Positions 34,760-44,237 are shown, counted from the first letter of the stretch. The stretch: 64,000 nucleotides of DNA from Martinezella calliandrae (GCF_030272695.1 NZ_JARFYN010000017.1:124001-188000); one strand, 5' to 3'. Notes: generated by a model from the sequence alone, not told the origin. Program-made: numbers and translations.

Positions 34760-35950
34760 GTGAAACTGAAAGGCGACCAAAGCACATCGCGCGCCATGAA
34801 CCGGCGGCTTATCCTCAACCTGCTGAGGCGTGAGGGGCCGAAAAGCCGTGCAGAGATCGCGACGATTACCGGCCTCAGCCCGGCGGCGGTCACCTTCGTC
34901 ATCGCGGATCTAATCGAGGAGGGGCATGTCACTGAAGGCAAGGCTGTCGCCGGGCTTTCCGGCCGCAGGCCGATCCCTGTCGAGATCAATTATGCCAGCG
35001 GATTGGCGATCGGTTTCAAGCTGATGGTCGGTTCCGCGGAGTGCGTCGTCACCGACCTTGCCACCAGCCCGCTTGCATCCCTGCGGCTCACCCTTTCCGA
35101 TCATGATCCGGAAAACGTCGCCAAGACGCTTGCAGCAGCAGTTCCTTCGCTTCTGAAATCGGCCGACCGGGGGAATGCGCGGCTTGCCGGCATCGGTATT
35201 TCAATGCCCGGCGTTATCGGCAATGACCAAGCTACCTGTGTGCGCAGCCATCGCTATAATTGGGACAACGTCCCCCTCGCCTCCATGCTAGCGCAGAAGG
35301 TCAAGGTGCCCGTTTGGCTCGAAGACGACACGAATGCCTATGCGATTGCCCAGCAGCTTTTCGGGGTGGGGCGACAGCATCGCAACATGGCCGTGCTCGC
35401 GATTGGCGTCGGCATCAGTTGCGCCCTCATCATCGAAGGCAAGCTTTATCGTGGCGCCAACGGTGCTGCCGGCAAATTCGGTCATGTGGTTCACGAGGAA
35501 AACGGCCGTCTTTGCGAATGTGGCAAGCGTGGCTGCCTCATGGCCTATTACTCCCAGCCCTCGATGTTACGCACCTGGCGCGAAAGAACCAACCGCGATG
35601 GCAGCCATGGCCTGCCGGAGATGCTCGATGCCATGAACAAGAATGAACCGGTGATCAGCAGCATCGTCCAGGAAGCGGGTATCGGCATCGGAAAAGCTCT
35701 CGCAAATCTCGTCAATGTCACCGATCCCGAAGTGATTGTCGTTGGCGGTGAAGCCGTGTCTTTCGGGGATGCTCTCTTCGGGCCACTGAGGTCGGCCATG
35801 GCTATTCACACCTTTCGGCCTGCTCCTCCATTGCTTCCGGATTGGGAGGATAATTCCTGGGCACGGGGAGCAGCGGCGCTCGTCACACAGAAATTCTTCG
35901 ACTTCGAGACATCAGGCGGAACGACGGGGCGTAGCGAGGCGCAGGTCTAA
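34760..35950 (+). CDS. ROK-family transcriptional regulator
   Basis: A 396-aa repressor of the NagC/XylR type. The winged HTH is at residues 13-60 (ILNLLRREGPKSRAEIATIT, then GLSPAAVTFVIADLIEEGHV). The ROK sugar-binding domain follows, with ISMPGVIGN, EDDTNAYAI and the zinc-site block LCECGKRGCLMAY (Cys252, Cys254, Cys259). The catalytic-type Asp region is retained, but such regulators rarely act as kinases. It is divergent from the beta-galactoside operon and is its probable repressor. Weak GAGAAT-type ribosome site; the ATG-like start is taken at GTG/ATG position 34760, which gives the standard length. Confidence 0.9.
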   Translation: MKLKGDQSTSRAMNRRLILNLLRREGPKSRAEIATITGLSPAAVTFVIADLIEEGHVTEGKAVAGLSGRRPIPVEINYASGLAIGFKLMVGSAECVVTDLATSPLASLRLTLSDHDPENVAKTLAAAVPSLLKSADRGNARLAGIGISMPGVIGNDQATCVRSHRYNWDNVPLASMLAQKVKVPVWLEDDTNAYAIAQQLFGVGRQHRNMAVLAIGVGISCALIIEGKLYRGANGAAGKFGHVVHEENGRLCECGKRGCLMAYYSQPSMLRTWRERTNRDGSHGLPEMLDAMNKNEPVISSIVQEAGIGIGKALANLVNVTDPEVIVVGGEAVSFGDALFGPLRSAMAIHTFRPAPPLLPDWEDNSWARGAAALVTQKFFDFETSGGTTGRSEAQV

Positions 35951-36135
35951 ACGTCGATCGCTTAGAAAGGAGCTTCCCACCCTCAAGGAGGCCAGACACT
36001 CTTGCGCAACGTCCTCTTCGTGCCGACCGCGGTGTTGCTCGACCTTCGGCGGGCTCAGGCAGATGACGTGGTTTTGTCCGCATTGCTGGACGTTCAAGTC
36101 TTGCGTCGCCAATCCTTTCACGAGACAAGCGTCAT

Positions 36136-37095
36136 ATGAGCGTTCCAACGACACACCCCTTCGCCTTCGATCCGACCTATGGCATGAAGCTCGAGCAGCT
36201 CCTGGCCATCAAGCCGCCTGAGACTGCCCCTGGTTTCGAGGATTTTTGGACCGAGCGATATGAGCGCGCGATCGCCGTCGACCCGCAGCCGAAGCTCTAC
36301 CGTAGCAAAATCGAACATCCCGACTGGCATGTTCTCGACGTGACCTACACATCAACCGGCGCATTTCAGATCAGCGGCTGGCTGCTTCTACCCCGCGATC
36401 AGGAGGTGCGTCGAGGTCTCGTCGTCGGGCATGGCTATGGCGGGCGCAACTTACCCGACTTCGATCTGCCAGTGGAAAAGACGGCGGTACTGTTTCCCTG
36501 CTCTCGCGGGCTGTCTCTCAGCGCGCATCCGCCGATACCGGCCGATGCTGGCGGGCATGTCCTCTACGGTATCGAGAAACCCGATTCCTATATCATCGGC
36601 GGCTGCGTCGATGATCTGTGGATCGCCATCTCGGCGCTCACTGCCCTTTATCCCTGGCTTGTGGGCCACATCGGCTATAGCGGCATCAGCTTTGGCGGCG
36701 GTATTGGGGCGCTAGCGATCCCGTTCGATGCACGGATCGATCGCGGCCATCTCGTCGTACCGACCTTCGGCCATCGGCCGCTATGGCTGGCCTTGCCAAC
36801 TGTTGGCAGCGCCGATTCCGTCCAGGCCTATCAGAAAAAGCACGGAAGCGTGCTGGAGACCTTGCGACTGTTCGATGCGGCGAGCGCGGCTGCCTGCATC
36901 AAAATACCGATGCTCGTCGCTGCAGCCCTGTTCGATCCGGCGGTAGCGCCGCCCTGCCAATTCGCTGTCGCGAATTCTTTGGCAAAATTTAACGAAATCT
37001 TCATCCTCGACGCCGGCCATTTCGACTATCTTGGCAGCAGTGAGCAAAATGCGCTCCTTCGTGAAAAAGTCAGACGATTTTTCAAGGTGCCATGA
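36136..37095 (+). CDS. Alpha/beta-hydrolase, acetyl-xylan esterase/cephalosporin deacetylase-like (CE7)
   Basis: A 319-aa cytoplasmic esterase. The N-terminal PPETAPGFEDFWTERYERA is characteristic of acetyl-xylan esterase (AXE1/CE7). The nucleophile elbow is GYSGISFGGGIGA near residue 180; the acid is probably in AALFDPAVAPP and the histidine in LDAGHFDYLG near residue 299. The RGL block replaces the usual RGQ. There is no signal peptide, so it deacetylates imported, not polymeric, substrates. It overlaps the next esterase gene by 4 bp. The 185 bp upstream contain no other gene, and its ribosome site is weak. Confidence 0.82.
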   Translation: MSVPTTHPFAFDPTYGMKLEQLLAIKPPETAPGFEDFWTERYERAIAVDPQPKLYRSKIEHPDWHVLDVTYTSTGAFQISGWLLLPRDQEVRRGLVVGHGYGGRNLPDFDLPVEKTAVLFPCSRGLSLSAHPPIPADAGGHVLYGIEKPDSYIIGGCVDDLWIAISALTALYPWLVGHIGYSGISFGGGIGALAIPFDARIDRGHLVVPTFGHRPLWLALPTVGSADSVQAYQKKHGSVLETLRLFDAASAAACIKIPMLVAAALFDPAVAPPCQFAVANSLAKFNEIFILDAGHFDYLGSSEQNALLREKVRRFFKVP

Positions 37096-37820
37096 ACCGA
37101 GAATACCTGCGCTGGTACAGCCAGCGCCTGCATCGAGACATGGAGCTATTGGTGTTCGGTCATTCCGGCGCCAAGGTATTGATGTTTCCGACGCGGGACG
37201 GGCGTTTCTGGGAATATGAGCAGCTTGGTATCGTCGCCAGCCTTGCCGAAAAATTGCGGGCCGGCCATCTGCAACTCTACTGCATCGAGGGTCTGGCCAC
37301 CGAGACCTTTTACGGATCCCATCACCATCCAGCTGAGCGCATTCGCCGGCACGCCGCCTTCGAAGAATATATTCTTAACGAAGTTCTGCCGCTGATGTCG
37401 CAGAAAAATCCTCATGACTGCACCATCGTGCATGGCTGCAGCCTCGGCGCGTTCCAGGCCGCCAGCCTCGTCTTTCGCCACCCTCACCTTTTTCGAAAAC
37501 TCGTCGCCTTTTCCGGTCGCTACGATCTAACGATGAAGGTCGAATCCTTTGGCGACCTGTTCGACGGCTACTATGACGACAATGTCTATTTCCACACGCC
37601 GACGCATTTCCTTCCAGGGCTTGGATGCGAATGGCGGCTCGAAAGGCTGCGTCAGGTCGACATTGTCCTGACCATAGGGGGCGACGATCCTTTCCTCGAC
37701 AACAACCGCCACCTCAGCCGGCTTCTCGTCGATAAGCAGATTGGCCATCAGCTGCATGTCTGGGACGGGCGCGCGCACCGGGCAGGTGCCTGGCGCCAAA
37801 TGGCGCCGCTCTATATTTAA
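37092..37820 (+). CDS. Putative esterase (COG4947-like alpha/beta hydrolase)
   Basis: A 242-aa alpha/beta hydrolase. The opening MNREYLRWYSQRLHRDMELL and FGHSGAKVLMFPTRDGRFWE is typical of the small esterase family often annotated COG4947. The nucleophile elbow is VHGCSLGAFQAAS (Ser near residue 118). The acid may be Asp in IGGDDPFLD and the base His in LHVWDGRAHRAGAW. It is coupled to the CE7-like gene (ATGA at 37092), so the two hydrolases probably act on related esters. Confidence 0.82.
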   Translation: MNREYLRWYSQRLHRDMELLVFGHSGAKVLMFPTRDGRFWEYEQLGIVASLAEKLRAGHLQLYCIEGLATETFYGSHHHPAERIRRHAAFEEYILNEVLPLMSQKNPHDCTIVHGCSLGAFQAASLVFRHPHLFRKLVAFSGRYDLTMKVESFGDLFDGYYDDNVYFHTPTHFLPGLGCEWRLERLRQVDIVLTIGGDDPFLDNNRHLSRLLVDKQIGHQLHVWDGRAHRAGAWRQMAPLYI

Positions 37821-37943
37821 CGGTCACGTGGCATCGCAATCCTGGCGAAGCCACGAGAATGGCCGAAGGATAGAAAAATCAAAGTTTTATCGCGACAGAT
37901 CGTCGTCCATCGCACCTTCTCAGGATATCGGCGAATATCCGGC

Positions 37944-38135
37944 TTACACCAGTCCCACCGGAATAGGCGCAAGCTCTTTGGCGGCACCATAGTCGCGCTC
38001 GTGCGATCTGCGGTGACGTTTTTCGCGACTTGAGGAAAAGTCGATGCGATTATGCTCCACCATACCGTCCGGATAGGTTCCGGTATCTTCGGTTTCCACT
38101 TCGGATTGAGCGGTGACGATTTTGAAATTCATCAT
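37944..38135 (-). CDS. Small hydrophilic protein, unknown
   Basis: A 63-aa charged protein (MMNFKIVTAQSEVETEDTGT, then a His/Arg-rich centre REKRHRRSHERDYG). A very strong ribosome site, GGAGG, lies 5-6 bases before the paired ATGATG, which is the main reason to call it. There is no membrane or signal segment. An AT-rich inverted repeat (38208-38228) lies upstream and may hold its promoter. The family is not recognised. Confidence 0.6.
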   Translation of the reverse strand: MMNFKIVTAQSEVETEDTGTYPDGMVEHNRIDFSSSREKRHRRSHERDYGAAKELAPIPVGLV

Positions 38136-38207
38136 GTTTCCTCCGGTGCGGCGCAGAAACGGTTAGCCCCGCGCTTGGTTCCATGAGTAAACACAAAATT
38201 ATTAAAG

Positions 38208-38228
38208 AATTAACTACGTTCGTTAATT
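38208..38228. promoter_or_regulatory. AT-rich inverted repeat upstream of the 63-aa gene
   Basis: Perfect arms AATTAAC (38208-38214) and GTTAATT (38222-38228) with 7 bp between, in the most AT-rich stretch of this area, about 75 bp before the 63-aa gene. A possible operator or promoter island. Confidence 0.45.
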
Positions 38229-38333
38229 ATTTTGGGCGACGGCGTCGATTTCAGCGTATGAGGCAACCGATTCCTTGGCGCCCGGCGTCGTCGCGGGGGC
38301 GCAGACATCTCTCTTGGCTACTACCGGACCGAG

Positions 38334-38546
38334 TCAGATGGCGTTAATTGACGGCAGGAAGGACATCACTTCGTTGCGGCGTCTGAAGCTCAGCGTCTCA
38401 ATACGCTCGTTCCAAAAGCTCTCCGCCTCCGGCGGGTCGGGTTCCCAGCAATTGGTCGACAAGAGGTTGTCGTCCATCACCAGCAAACGATGGCCGCCCA
38501 ACCGCAAATATTCTGTCGCCAGCTCTTTTGCAGCATTCGTCATCAT
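38334..38546 (-). CDS. Small protein, unknown
   Basis: A 70-aa protein: MMTNAAKELATEYLRLGGHR, VMDDNLLSTNCWEPDPPEAE and a C-terminal SFRRRNEVMSFLPSINAI. AAGGAG lies about 9 bases before the ATGATG at 38546, which supports this start over an earlier one at 38570. It is hydrophilic and has one cysteine. The family is not recognised; it is likely restricted to close relatives. Confidence 0.55.
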   Translation of the reverse strand: MMTNAAKELATEYLRLGGHRLLVMDDNLLSTNCWEPDPPEAESFWNERIETLSFRRRNEVMSFLPSINAI

Positions 38547-38626
38547 CGTCCTGCTCCTTAAATCGATCATCTGGAGGTCAACAATCGAACAGGGACTATG
38601 TTCCTTTTTGGCGTGAGAGCCCGTTG

Positions 38627-39919
38627 TCAGCCTTTTGACGGCTGCCGGCGTCTTTTTGCATCGTCTTCCTCAGAAGGGATGGGAGGCTCCCAGCCGAATA
38701 CGCTGCGTCCGCCGTAGAAAGCGGACTTGTCGAATTCGCCGGCAACAATCTCCTTGAGATCGGGACCGGTGACGTATCGTTCGAGCACGCGGGACTGATC
38801 ATCCAAGCGCTTCAGTGCCTGCAATTCCTCGTCGCGACCCAGCCGGCCTTTCCGCACAGCCGATTTCATGACACTGATGGTCTCGTCATAGACCTTCAAC
38901 GGAACCGGGAACGGGTGGCGATCTTTGCCGCCATGGGCCAGCGAAAATCGGGCGGGATCGGAGAAGCGATAGGGTGCGCCATGCACCACTTCCGCGACCA
39001 TTGCCAGCGCCTTGACCGTTCTTGCACCAACGCCGGGCGTCAGCAGCAGGGCCTCGAAATCCACCGGCCCGCGTTCGGCAGCAGCCGCCAGATTTCCATG
39101 CAATCGCCGCATATTTACATTGGTTTCGCGCACATCATGGTGCGCCGGCATGATCAAGTGTGGCAGCATGGGTTGGGCCTGGTCTTCGCCGACTGCCATC
39201 GGCCCGGCTTCCAGCGCGGCCAGCTCGCGCACGATCCTATCCGGTCCTAAGGAGGCCAGCAGGTCGAGCTGACCTGCGCGTGACTGATCGGCGCGCCGAT
39301 CGGCGAGATTGACGATCTGACCCTGGTCTCTTCCCTCGATTGCCGCGTGCGGGGAGTTAAGGAAGCTAGTCAGCCCCTCCGACAGCCAATGATACCGCCG
39401 CGCCTGCCGTCGATCGCCGTTCATCCCCTGCTGGACGACGACCCATTTACCGTCGTCCGTCACGATGAAGCCGTGCAAATAAAGATCGAATCCGTCCTGA
39501 AGTGCCGCACTGTCGACCTTGGCGACCAGCCGGCTTGTCGTCGCCAGCGCCTCACCATCGATGCCGACACGATTGCCGATCGCGGCCAACTCACCCGGCG
39601 TCTTGCGTGACTGAGCACCGCGACCGCCGCAGACGTGGATTCCGAGTTCGCCAGAAAGCGGTGTCAGCCCTCGTTTCAGCGCGCCAAGCACGCTGGTGGT
39701 GATGCCCGAGGAATGCCAGTCCATGCCCATGACGGTGCCAAAAGACTGGAACCAGAACGGATCCGCCAATCGGCGCAATAGTTCGTCGCGCCCATAGTGC
39801 TGAACCACCGCCTCGGTGATCACGGCGCCCAAACGTGTCATCCGGTCGCCGAGCCATTTCGGCACCCGCCCTCCATGCAGGGGAAGATCAGCGTTACCAG
39901 CTCTTTGCGCCAAGTTCAT
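38627..39919 (-). CDS. DUF763 domain-containing protein
   Basis: A 430-aa protein opening with AGNADLPLHGGRVPKWLGDR, the DUF763 hallmark, and RGAQSRKTPGELAAIGNRVG. A helix-hairpin-helix-like stretch, LLLTPGVGARTVKALAMVAE near residue 290, recalls DNA-repair and nuclease proteins. DUF763 is best known from archaea and thermophiles but also occurs in some rhizobia. The role is unknown; a nucleic-acid function is inferred from the HhH. GGAG precedes the ATG. The C-terminus is highly charged. It stands as a single gene. Confidence 0.85.
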   Translation of the reverse strand: MNLAQRAGNADLPLHGGRVPKWLGDRMTRLGAVITEAVVQHYGRDELLRRLADPFWFQSFGTVMGMDWHSSGITTSVLGALKRGLTPLSGELGIHVCGGRGAQSRKTPGELAAIGNRVGIDGEALATTSRLVAKVDSAALQDGFDLYLHGFIVTDDGKWVVVQQGMNGDRRQARRYHWLSEGLTSFLNSPHAAIEGRDQGQIVNLADRRADQSRAGQLDLLASLGPDRIVRELAALEAGPMAVGEDQAQPMLPHLIMPAHHDVRETNVNMRRLHGNLAAAAERGPVDFEALLLTPGVGARTVKALAMVAEVVHGAPYRFSDPARFSLAHGGKDRHPFPVPLKVYDETISVMKSAVRKGRLGRDEELQALKRLDDQSRVLERYVTGPDLKEIVAGEFDKSAFYGGRSVFGWEPPIPSEEDDAKRRRQPSKG

Positions 39920-40008
39920 TGCTCTCCGTCTCAGATGGAAAGCAATGTAGTACCGCCAGCCGCATTACGCCATGCATGCATGTCGATCCACAGCATCCGT
40001 GGCCCAGC

Positions 40009-41073
40009 CTATCCGACGGCATGGCGAATGGTCTTCGACAGTCGCAAGAGGAAGGCCGGCCTCGATGAGGCAACGAGCTTCCATGACAGGACCGCTTTCG
40101 CCATGCGACCAGGAAGGACGCCGACGGAAAAAAACCATGCCGCCTGCATCGCACGCCGCCTGAAGGATGCATTCATTTTCACGCTGGCGACGGCGCCGGC
40201 GGCGCCGAGTGCAAATCTTGAATCGCTGATCATGGGATGCCGGGATTTGTCCATGCAAAGCGATGCCAAGCGCTCTTCCAAATGAACGGGATCGTGAAGA
40301 TTAACATCGTCTGGCACCGTCAAGCCGATCTCGGCCGCCTGATCCGACAAAGCATCGATGCGATGGAAGTCATGCTCCATTCGCCAGCGGGCGCGCTGGC
40401 CGAGCTTCTCTGCAAAGACAGAGTGATTGGCACCATGGATGCGGTAGGCTCCAAGGCAGGATTCGATCGACGTCACCTTTCCATGAAGAGGCGTTACCGT
40501 CACGAGATAGCCGTCGGCGCCTTGGCGGAAATCCGTCTCCGGAACCGGCATGACCACATCGAGAGCCGAGCGCTTAAAAGCCAAGCCGCTGGTCACAGTG
40601 GTCTGATAGCGCCCCCTCTGGAGCAGCTTCGGGGTGACATCGCCGGAGTCGAACGGCAGTTCCTGAGGAGGGAAGACATCCCTCACCTGCATATCCTCAT
40701 CGACGAGGTGCAGTCTGAACTGCGCCTGGACGGTCTCTTCCTCCCAGGCATCGACGACTTCGGATACCGCGTTCGGGTAAAGATAATCGTCGGCATCTAG
40801 AAATAGGACGATCTCGCCCCGGCTCTGCTCAAAACCGGTGTTGAACGCCGCAGCGTGCCCGCCGTTGGCTTCTCTCAGGCACGTCTTAATTCGAGATCCA
40901 TAGGAAGCAACGACATCGGCCGTGTTGTCGGTCGACGCATCGTCGACGACGATGACCTCAGTATCGGCGTAATTTTGCTCCAAGGCGCTGTCGATAGAGC
41001 GCCTCAGAAATCGTGCGTAGTTGTAATTCGAGATGATGATGGAAACTGGAACACGGTCTGTGATGGGGTGCAT
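40009..41073 (-). CDS. Glycosyltransferase family 2
   Basis: A 354-aa GT-A fold enzyme: VSIIISNYNYARFLRRSIDS, EVIVVDDASTDNT, and the metal-binding DXD as FLDADDYL near residue 95. It transfers a sugar from a nucleotide donor. The C-terminal 80 residues include a hydrophobic AAWFFSVGVLPG segment that may contact the membrane. The acceptor is unknown; surface polysaccharide is the usual role. It is divergent from the large glycosyltransferase fusion. Confidence 0.88.
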   Translation of the reverse strand: MHPITDRVPVSIIISNYNYARFLRRSIDSALEQNYADTEVIVVDDASTDNTADVVASYGSRIKTCLREANGGHAAAFNTGFEQSRGEIVLFLDADDYLYPNAVSEVVDAWEEETVQAQFRLHLVDEDMQVRDVFPPQELPFDSGDVTPKLLQRGRYQTTVTSGLAFKRSALDVVMPVPETDFRQGADGYLVTVTPLHGKVTSIESCLGAYRIHGANHSVFAEKLGQRARWRMEHDFHRIDALSDQAAEIGLTVPDDVNLHDPVHLEERLASLCMDKSRHPMISDSRFALGAAGAVASVKMNASFRRRAMQAAWFFSVGVLPGRMAKAVLSWKLVASSRPAFLLRLSKTIRHAVG

Positions 41074-41624
41074 CGCATTGAACCTCGCAAATTTGCTTTG
41101 GTCGCGGCGAACCTACTCATTCAGGTCCTGTGGATTAAAACCCGTTCCGCCGAGCGCAACTTTCTAAAGCTGAAAGCTACTGTCACAGACATGCTGGCCG
41201 AAGGGTCGCGAAAGTACGCTTGGTACATCTGTACCGCCACGAGCCTCCCCAGCTTTATGGCTTTTGAATGACTGTGATGCCCGATCCCCCTAGCCAAACG
41301 AGAGGCGCTCGATCGCGTGGCTCGGGTCTTTTCGCCTTAGCAAAGCCTTAAAAACAGTCTTCAGGTGGTTGTCAGCGTCATTGCCGATAGTCGCGCCCGC
41401 CGGGAAAGAAAGCGATTCTTCATGAAGCAAGTGCAAACCCAAAATTATTATTCGGTCGCTCGGATCCTACTGTGTTGGTTTCGCACTGTTCTAGCGTCCC
41501 CGCGCTCCGGCGCGTTGTTATCGTCTGTAAGCCTGTGAACCATTCCCTCAATATTTCAGATCGGTTATTGAAGCCGGCCGGCAAAGCTCTTGCATCCGAG
41601 CCAGACGCTTCTCCTGACAATACC
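41074..41624. other. 551-bp intergenic region
   Basis: It separates two divergent glycosyltransferase genes. I see no convincing ORF, RNA gene or strong inverted repeat. The downstream part could be coding if the fusion gene starts further upstream (a GTG at 41472 is in frame), but that extension has no ribosome site. Confidence 0.5.
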
Positions 41625-44237
41625 ATGACACATCAACAATTGATTTCAGTTGTCGTTCCGACCCTCAACGAGACCGACAATATCGATATTCTCCTGTCCT
41701 CTCTGCTTTCGCAGTCCGGTGGCGACATCGCGCTGGAGGTCCTGATCGCAGACGGCGGATCGACCGACGGCACCATCGAGCGCGTCCGGGCATGGGAGCG
41801 CAAGGCATCCGTCAGACTTATTTCCCCGGGCGGCAAGGGAGGCTTGGCTGGGGATGTCCTGGCAGCGGCGAGATATGCCAGCAGCGACATCGTCGTGGTC
41901 ATGGACGCCGATTTGAGCCATCCGCCGGAGGAGATCTGCAATCTCGTTCTACCCATTATCGACGGGACGAGCGACATGGTGGTTGGCAGCCGCTATGTGC
42001 CAGGCGGCGCCACGCCGGATTGGCCGCGGTCCCGGCGGTTGCTCTCGCGCCTCGGCGGCGCGTTAGCCTGGCCCTTGACCGATATGCGGGATCCGATGTC
42101 CGGGTTCTTTGCCGTGCGCAAGGAGCGGCTTCTGGCGATCGATCCAAAAGCAATCGGTTTCAAGATCGGCCTCGAGATCATCGCGGAAGGCGGCGACGCG
42201 CTTCGGCTGACCGAGATCCCGATCACCTTTCGCGACAGGGTGCACGGACAAACGAAGATCGGATGGGGGCATATGATAGACTATGCCCGCCGTCTGCTGG
42301 TCCTTGCGGGAGGCGCGGTTTCATTTGGTAATGCGACCCGTTTTGCGGGCGTCGGCCTGATTGGCCTAGTTCTCGACCTGCTTATCTTCCAGACTCTGTT
42401 CGGGATGGGCTTCGGGTTGGTAGCAGCGCATGTCACCAGCTTCGCCGTCGCCACGATTTCCAACTATATTCTGAATTCCAGGTGGGCATTTGCGAGCGAC
42501 GGGCCACGCCTCAATGAGCGGGATTGGAGACGCTACATCCGCTTCGTGACCATCTGCCTGCTTGCTTTCGCCTTGCGGGGCGGCGTGCTGGCCGGCGCTG
42601 TCGAGCTCCTTGGATGGCCTCCCCAGGCCGCCATCATTCTCGGCGTCGGGGCCGCTGCCATCGTCAACTATCTCGGCAATGCCTTCTTCGTGTTCCCGTC
42701 TGAGAACCCACGCATGCCATCTGACATCCGATGGCGCGTGGCGGCAATCGGCGTGTTGGGTTACATCCTCGCTTTGCGCTTGGTTTTCCTCGGGCTTGTC
42801 GACCTCGTGCCGGAGGAAGCCTATTACTGGAATTACGCCCAGCATCTCGACATCGGATATCTCGACCATCCCCCAATGGTCGCCTGGCTGATATGGCTTG
42901 GAACAAGCCTATTTGGCAATACAGGGTTCGGTGTCCGTATCGGCGCTTATCTCGCCTGGATCGTGACGTGCGTTTTCGCTTTCCGGTTATCGCGCAATCT
43001 GTCCGGCAAATCGGCGGCGTTCGTCAGCGTCCTGCTCGTCGCCATCTTGCCGTTTTTCTTTTCCACCGGCTTCATGATGATGCCGGACGTACCGTTGACG
43101 GCGGCGTGGGCCGGAACGCTTTACTTTCTCGAGCGGGCGCTGATAGGAGATAGGCGTAGAGCTTGGTGGGGCGTCGGCCTGTGCGTGGGCCTCGGGATGC
43201 TCTCCAAATATACGATCGCGCTCCTCGGTCCCGCCACGTTGATCTTCCTTATTGTCGACGCCAGGGCGCGGCGTTGGCTACTTCGCCCAGAACCTTATCT
43301 TGCCGCCGCAGTCGCAGCCGCACTCTTCTCACCCGTGATCTACTGGAACGCGACGCATGCTTGGGCATCGTTCGCATTCCAAAGTTCAGGGCGTCTGCAA
43401 AGCGCAAAGACCTTTTCGCTTCCCGACCTGATCAGCAGTGCAGCGATCCTGCTGACACCATTGGGATTGGTGGCCGCGATGACTGCGCTGGTGACCAAAA
43501 ACCGCGTAACGCTCGCAACGAACACGGACGGGCAGGTCAGCCGCCGCTCTCTCTTCATCAAGATCTATACGATCGTTCCCCTGTCGGTCTTCGTCGCCTT
43601 TAGCCTCTTTCATGAGGTTAAGCTTAACTGGACGGGGCCGCTCTGGCTCGCACTTTTGCCGGCAATCTCGGCAACCATCGTCGCAGCCGGCGACAGCCTA
43701 TCGAGATTTGACGGCCTGTTGCGTCGGTTATGGATTCCGACTGTCATGACCATGCTGGTGATCTACGGGCTTGGTCTGCATTATCTCGTCCTCGGGTTCC
43801 CTTTGGTCGGTCACTTCGGCAACATCCGGACGCTGCCTGTCGCGTGGCAGGAGTTCGGCCACGAGGCAGGCCTGATCGAACGCAACGTCGAAAAAGAAAC
43901 GGGCGAGCAGGTCCTGCTGGCCGGAATGGACAGGTATTTCGTCGCAAGCGAGATCGCCTTCTATGATCGCGTGGACGACGACGCCGTTCGGACCTCCGTG
44001 GGTCGTGGCGCGCTCGGCCTGGATAGTCTCATGTACGGATACTGGTTTAAACCTGCCGACCTGCAGGGGCGCAATGTCATTCTTTTCGGGCTGAAAAGGG
44101 GGGACCTCGAGCAGGCGTCCTTTGACGGGCTCTTTTCGCGGTTGAGCGAGATCAAAGAGCAAAAGGTAACAAAACAAGGAGCGCCGGTCGGCAGTTTCTT
44201 CTACAGAATAGGATATGATCTACGCAGCCGCATATAG
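41625..44237 (+). CDS. Fused GT2 (DPM1-like) - GtrA - ArnT/PMT-like glycosyltransferase
   Basis: A protein of about 870 aa with three modules. Residues 1-240 are a dolichol-phosphate-mannose-synthase-like GT2 (SVVVPTLNETDNIDILLSSL, VVMDADLSHPP). About 240-365 is a GtrA flippase-like four-helix domain (LIFQTLFGMGFGLVAAHVTS). About 375-870 is a multi-helix GT39/ArnT-like domain with the DHPPMVAWL periplasmic loop after VPEEAYYWNYAQHLDIGYL. In one polypeptide it could load a sugar onto a polyprenyl carrier, flip it and transfer it to an acceptor such as lipid A or a glycan. The start is uncertain: ATG 41625 fits the GT2 domain; GTG 41472 is an alternative. Confidence 0.87.
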   Translation: MTHQQLISVVVPTLNETDNIDILLSSLLSQSGGDIALEVLIADGGSTDGTIERVRAWERKASVRLISPGGKGGLAGDVLAAARYASSDIVVVMDADLSHPPEEICNLVLPIIDGTSDMVVGSRYVPGGATPDWPRSRRLLSRLGGALAWPLTDMRDPMSGFFAVRKERLLAIDPKAIGFKIGLEIIAEGGDALRLTEIPITFRDRVHGQTKIGWGHMIDYARRLLVLAGGAVSFGNATRFAGVGLIGLVLDLLIFQTLFGMGFGLVAAHVTSFAVATISNYILNSRWAFASDGPRLNERDWRRYIRFVTICLLAFALRGGVLAGAVELLGWPPQAAIILGVGAAAIVNYLGNAFFVFPSENPRMPSDIRWRVAAIGVLGYILALRLVFLGLVDLVPEEAYYWNYAQHLDIGYLDHPPMVAWLIWLGTSLFGNTGFGVRIGAYLAWIVTCVFAFRLSRNLSGKSAAFVSVLLVAILPFFFSTGFMMMPDVPLTAAWAGTLYFLERALIGDRRRAWWGVGLCVGLGMLSKYTIALLGPATLIFLIVDARARRWLLRPEPYLAAAVAAALFSPVIYWNATHAWASFAFQSSGRLQSAKTFSLPDLISSAAILLTPLGLVAAMTALVTKNRVTLATNTDGQVSRRSLFIKIYTIVPLSVFVAFSLFHEVKLNWTGPLWLALLPAISATIVAAGDSLSRFDGLLRRLWIPTVMTMLVIYGLGLHYLVLGFPLVGHFGNIRTLPVAWQEFGHEAGLIERNVEKETGEQVLLAGMDRYFVASEIAFYDRVDDDAVRTSVGRGALGLDSLMYGYWFKPADLQGRNVILFGLKRGDLEQASFDGLFSRLSEIKEQKVTKQGAPVGSFFYRIGYDLRSRI

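Noticed and set aside
40237..41271. Open frames on the + strand around the GT2 gene
   Set aside because: Shadows of the minus-strand glycosyltransferase; no ribosome sites or domain features.
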